The notes under the pieces were generated by a model. The model was not told where the DNA came from, searched no databases, and saw only the letters and a program-made list of their open reading frames with translations. Below, piece after piece: positions 15,798 to 19,096 of a stretch of DNA of 19,096 nucleotides. The DNA is from Chromera velia (taxonomy: Eukaryota > Sar > Chromeraceae), in the NCBI GenBank assembly GCA_018398765.1, contig JAHBMJ010001884.1, forward strand, positions 1 through 19,096, given 5' to 3'. The stretch's first letter is position 1; every line of letters begins with the position of its first letter. The position numbers and the translations under genes are program-made.

Positions 15798-18233
15798 CTG
15801 CAGGAAGGGGGGACGAGTTGTTCACCAAACTGCTTGCCTGCGTGCGATTGGCTTGCAAATGAGCTTGGAGGCACACGGTCACAATGAATGAAGAAAGATG
15901 CGCAGCAAGTGAAAGAGAGGGGTGGAGTCAGAGAGTCCAGAGAATCCAAGGGGATTGAGGGGTGGAAAGGGGGCTTAGAGATCACCGGAGAGACGAGAGA
16001 GAGATTAGTTTTTTGACCCCTTCGGAAGCACACAGACAGACATTGAGTGGGGGATGAAGCAACAGACAGAAGAACGAAGGGAGAAGAGAAGGGAGGCCAA
16101 AAAGAAAGTCTATCAGAGAAAAGGGAAGGGAAAAGAACAGAACAGAGCAGACCGACCCACCCACCGTCTGTAATTTGCAGGCGATCCCTTCGGAGGCAAG
16201 CTCAAGTTGATCTCTCCTCGACACCCGACGAGGTCAAATTCCGTCAGGCACCCGTCAACACCGCTGCATTCATTTATTCGTCCATCCATTCAATCCTTCG
16301 TTCAATAAAAAAAGGAGAGTTTCTAGCAAGACAGACAGAGGCGGCCAGATAGAAATGAAGACGTACATTGATCCTAGTGGTTTCTGAGGACTTTGGTGAG
16401 CGCAAAGCCGCTTTTGCATTCATCCGTTTTCTTGAAGGGGGAGTGGCGAAACCAAGGGACGTGACAAAGATGTTCTCAGGACACGAGAGGACGCGCGGAT
16501 GGAAGGAAAGGAAGGAAGGACAAAGAGCTGTTGCAACCAGCCAGGCATATATTCAGCGTCACTGATCCGTGTAGAGAAAGACTGGAACAGACACGAAGGG
16601 GCACAGAGAGAGAGAGAGAGAGAGAGACAAAACAGAGACAAATGCACGGGCGCCTCACTCACCTTGCAAGCAGGTGTCTATCGTTATTGGAGAAAGAGCA
16701 CATCACATTGATCCCTGACGTGCGGAACGTTCGCACGGCCCCACCGGTGACTCCACCTCGCAAAGCTGTTCGAATGTCCCACAGCCTGCAGGCATCGCAT
16801 CCATCCGAACGAACGGGCAGCAGGAAGGCACCGGGAGGGAGGGAACAGAAAATGAAACGAAATGCTGAAAGACAGACGAAGGGGGGAATAAAGCGCTTCT
16901 CGAGTCTTTTGCTTTCGTGTCAAAGCTGACCCTTTTCATCTTAATATCACCTCTGCCAGACGACACAAGTGGATCCAAGCTTTTCCTTCGCCTGTCCTGT
17001 TTGCTTTCTTCGCCTGATTCTCTCACAATTCTGTTGACAAACTGCCTTCCTTATGGGGTCCGTTTCCCCTGCCACCCGTGCGCGGAAGCTATCGGGCCGA
17101 TGCAAAAAAATGCGAATTCACTTGAAAAGCCCTCCAGCCTTTTCAACTCCCCTTCCGTCCCTTCCCCCCACTCTGTTCATTTCGAGCAGACACCTCCCCC
17201 CACATTCCAAGAAGGGCCGAATGACAAAAAAAGAAGCGGAACATCATCGTGAAAACAGACACACACGATCATCCATCATGGGATGATCTGATGATCTCAT
17301 GTTCCCAATCTTCCTCCCAATCCCCAATTCATCCACTGACTTACTTGCAGGAGTGGTCGAACGACGCAGTCGCAAAGATGTGGGGGGACTGATGGGCGAA
17401 TCTGCATCTCAGGGAGGAGTTACCACAGTGCCGGAACACATATGAATGCGCACAGAGAGGCAAAGGGAACAGAACGTGGGCGCGTGTGTGTGTGCATGCG
17501 TGCATGCCCATCTCTACGTGAGAGGGACCTTCTACATGAAAGGGGAAAAACGGAAATCGGACATGACATCAAAAAATTGCATGAGTCAAGCGCACGAGAC
17601 CGGCAGCACAACCACGGAAATGTCAGTCATAACCAACAACAGGGCACGAAGAGATATAAAATCCGACTGCCCGGTCTGCCCCCACCTGAGAATATTGATG
17701 TACGATCCGTGCATGTCTCTGAAGTTTCTCAGTCTGCCTCCGACGTGGAGATCGTAAAGAGAGATGTGCATACAGAATCCTGAGGCCATCAGATAATCGT
17801 CAGTCGAGTTCACAGACACCGAGCTGAGCTGCGGAAAGGGTGCGCAGACGTGCTGCAGCCTGAGGTTTCCCTGTGGCCTCTCTTGCGCGTTCACGGGCCC
17901 TCTTCCCAAATCTCCACCTCCCGCTGGGTGATGGTGTCGAGCAGCACCCCGGAAGTCCATAGTTCCCCCGTCACTTTCCAGCTCCTCCAAAAGGTCCAAG
18001 TCTCTCTGGGCCCCCTGCTGGTGTGCAAAATTCAGGCCTCCGGGACTGACTGCCTCAGACGACGGAGGGAAATGCACAATGTCCGTGGTAGGTGAGTGCC
18101 TTGCCGCCATTGGAAAGTCAAGAGAGGGTAAGGGAAGGGGGGCGTCCCACTCCCACTTGACGATCGAGAGAGACCCGCTGGTGGACGCCCCACAAACAGC
18201 AAAGTCGGGATGACGATGGAGCCAGGACAACCC
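14129..18233 (-). CDS. WD40-repeat protein with long disordered C-terminal tail (5' incomplete)
   Basis: Exons in transcript order: 17686-18233, 17345-17401, 16663-16785, 16165-16263, 14129-15797. All junctions are GT..AG in phase 2, giving 831 residues to the TAG at 14129-14131. The first visible exon starts phase 0, so N-terminal exons are missing. WD repeats are clear: SVNSTDDYLMASG..ISLYDLHVG; FATASFDHSCKLWDIRT; LLASGVDGCLTEFDLVG; YLADDSHIITAGTDESAIRVIE. This arrangement (SVNSTDD, INxxRFAHxSP, SFDxxxKLWDxR) recalls a plant/protist WD40 family of uncertain function. The WDIR fits the DWD box (WDxR) of CUL4-DDB1 substrate receptors, which would suggest a ubiquitin-ligase adaptor, but the motif alone does not prove it. 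Confidence 0.85.
16165..16263 (-). CDS. Exon of WD40 gene
   Basis: 99 nt, acceptor AATGCAG, donor GTGGGT, phase 2-2. It encodes GVDGCLTEFDLVGCRGEINL and then SLPPKGSPANYR, completing the repeat begun in the upstream exon (LLAS|GVDG). Confidence 0.85.
16608..16628. repeat. (GA)n microsatellite in a WD40-gene intron
   Basis: About ten GA units between exons 16165-16263 and 16663-16785. Confidence 0.9.
16663..16785 (-). CDS. Exon of WD40 gene (LWDIRT repeat end)
   Basis: 123 nt, acceptor GCCTGCAG, donor GTGAGT, phase 2-2. Begins LWDIRTALRGGVTGG, then AVRTFRTSGINVMCSFS and NNDRHLLA. The first codon is completed by the previous exon to give K-LWDIRT, the diagnostic end of a WD repeat. Confidence 0.9.
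16786..17344. other. Intron of WD40 gene
   Basis: 559 bp between two phase-2 exons that join perfectly. No further exon is needed and none is seen. It contains a GATCATCC/GGATGATC palindromic patch at about 17268-17296. Confidence 0.6.
17345..17401 (-). CDS. 57-nt exon of WD40 gene (SFDHSCK strand)
   Basis: Acceptor GAGATGCAG, donor GTAAGT, phase 2-2. It encodes FAHQSPHIFATASFDHSC, the core of a WD repeat, flanked by INILR from the exon before and KLWDIR from the exon after. Confidence 0.9.
17686..18233 (-). CDS. Exon of WD40 gene: two WD repeats around a disordered insert
   Basis: 548 nt, acceptor TGCCCCTGCAG, donor GTGGGG, phase 0 start and phase 2 end. Starts GLSWLHRHPDFAVCGASTSG and SLSIVKWEWD (WD repeat), then an insert of about 90 residues rich in Ser, Pro, His and Gly, then FPQLSSVSVNSTDDYLMASG and ISLYDLHVGGRL. 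The same exon appears again at 18413-18960 in the artefactual repeat. Confidence 0.87.
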
Positions 18234-18358
18234 CTGCAGGGGCACAAAGAAAGAAAGAAATATATTCACAGGGGTGCACGCAGCGGTGCCGCGGCTGGCT
18301 GACCATCCATTTTGGGCGGAAAAACGAATATCATTTTTCCTTTGTCCGTCTGACTGTT

Positions 18359-18370
18359 CCCCCCCCCCCN
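18359..18370. other. Poly-C tract and assembly gap (single N)
   Basis: Eleven C followed by one N at 18370. The window ends at 19096 in the same eleven-C tract, so sequencing or assembly stopped at this homopolymer twice. Confidence 0.95.
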
Positions 18371-19096
18371 GCACGAAGAGATATAAAATCCGACTGCCCG
18401 GTCTGCCCCCACCTGAGAATATTGATGTACGATCCGTGCATGTCTCTGAAGTTTCTCAGTCTGCCTCCGACGTGGAGATCGTAAAGAGAGATGTGCATAC
18501 AGAATCCTGAGGCCATCAGATAATCGTCAGTCGAGTTCACAGACACCGAGCTGAGCTGCGGAAAGGGTGCGCAGACGTGCTGCAGCCTGAGGTTTCCCTG
18601 TGGCCTCTCTTGCGCGTTCACGGGCCCTCTTCCCAAATCTCCACCTCCCGCTGGGTGATGGTGTCGAGCAGCACCCCGGAAGTCCATAGTTCCCCCGTCA
18701 CTTTCCAGCTCCTCCAAAAGGTCCAAGTCTCTCTGGGCCCCCTGCTGGTGTGCAAAATTCAGGCCTCCGGGACTGACTGCCTCAGACGACGGAGGGAAAT
18801 GCACAATGTCCGTGGTAGGTGAGTGCCTTGCCGCCATTGGAAAGTCAAGAGAGGGTAAGGGAAGGGGGGCGTCCCACTCCCACTTGACGATCGAGAGAGA
18901 CCCGCTGGTGGACGCCCCACAAACAGCAAAGTCGGGATGACGATGGAGCCAGGACAACCCCTGCAGGGGCACAAAGAAAGAAAGAAATATATTCACAGGG
19001 GTGCACGCAGCGGTGCCGCGGCTGGCTGACCATCCATTTTGGGCGGAAAAACGAATATCATTTTTCCTTTGTCCGTCTGACTGTTCCCCCCCCCCC
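18371..19096. repeat. Exact copy of 17644-18369 (probable assembly duplicate)
   Basis: Offset of 727 bp with no difference found, including the same terminal poly-C length. It contains a second copy of WD40 exon 17686-18233 (at 18413-18960, minus). The N, the identical ends and the lack of divergence indicate two overlapping contig ends that were not merged. Confidence 0.92.

Overview
This is nuclear DNA of an intron-rich protist with a base composition near 50% GC. The support is split coding exons with GT..AG introns, phase-consistent splice sites, abundant microsatellites, TGCATGC motifs, and extracellular-type domains. A photosynthetic alveolate of the Chromera velia type is my best guess; a coccidian-like alveolate is possible. 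That guess rests on style, not on a marker gene. No rRNA, tRNA, CRISPR array or bacterial operon is visible.

Layout. (1) 1-640: microsatellites, ending in a (CTCA/CTCG)n array of about 280 bp. (2) 641-5914, minus strand: a gene for an integrin-alpha-like FG-GAP beta-propeller followed by a calcium-binding EGF module. I reconstruct nine exons, all joined in phase 1, 553 codons in total. Seven calcium loops plus a closing half-repeat fit a complete seven-bladed propeller. Its 5' exons are not resolved and at least one 3' exon follows. (3) 5915-7218: intergenic or 5' region, with a 54-bp pure G/C run flanked by TGCATGCA, lying between divergent genes. (4) 7219-10376, plus strand: an unrecognised gene. 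Its last four exons are well phased, while the 5' half is uncertain. (5) 9989-11266: a 452-bp unit carrying the two terminal exons of that gene, present twice intact and a third time truncated. (6) 10816-13463: a 1.32-kb tandem duplication, each copy holding a truncated terminal exon and a 565-bp AT-rich inverted-repeat element that looks like a MITE with a nested second inverted repeat. (7) 13464-14128: convergent intergenic spacer. (8) 14129-18233, minus strand: a WD40-repeat protein with a long Gly/Pro/Ser-rich C-terminal tail; five exons in phase give 831 residues, with the N-terminus missing. (9) 18371-19096 repeats 17644-18369 after a poly-C run and one N, almost certainly an unmerged contig overlap rather than biology.

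The three genes show no obvious shared pathway. The main interest is structural: one propeller blade per symmetric phase-1 exon, splice sites embedded in or copied by local repeats, and stacked tandem duplications that remodel the 3' end of the plus-strand gene.
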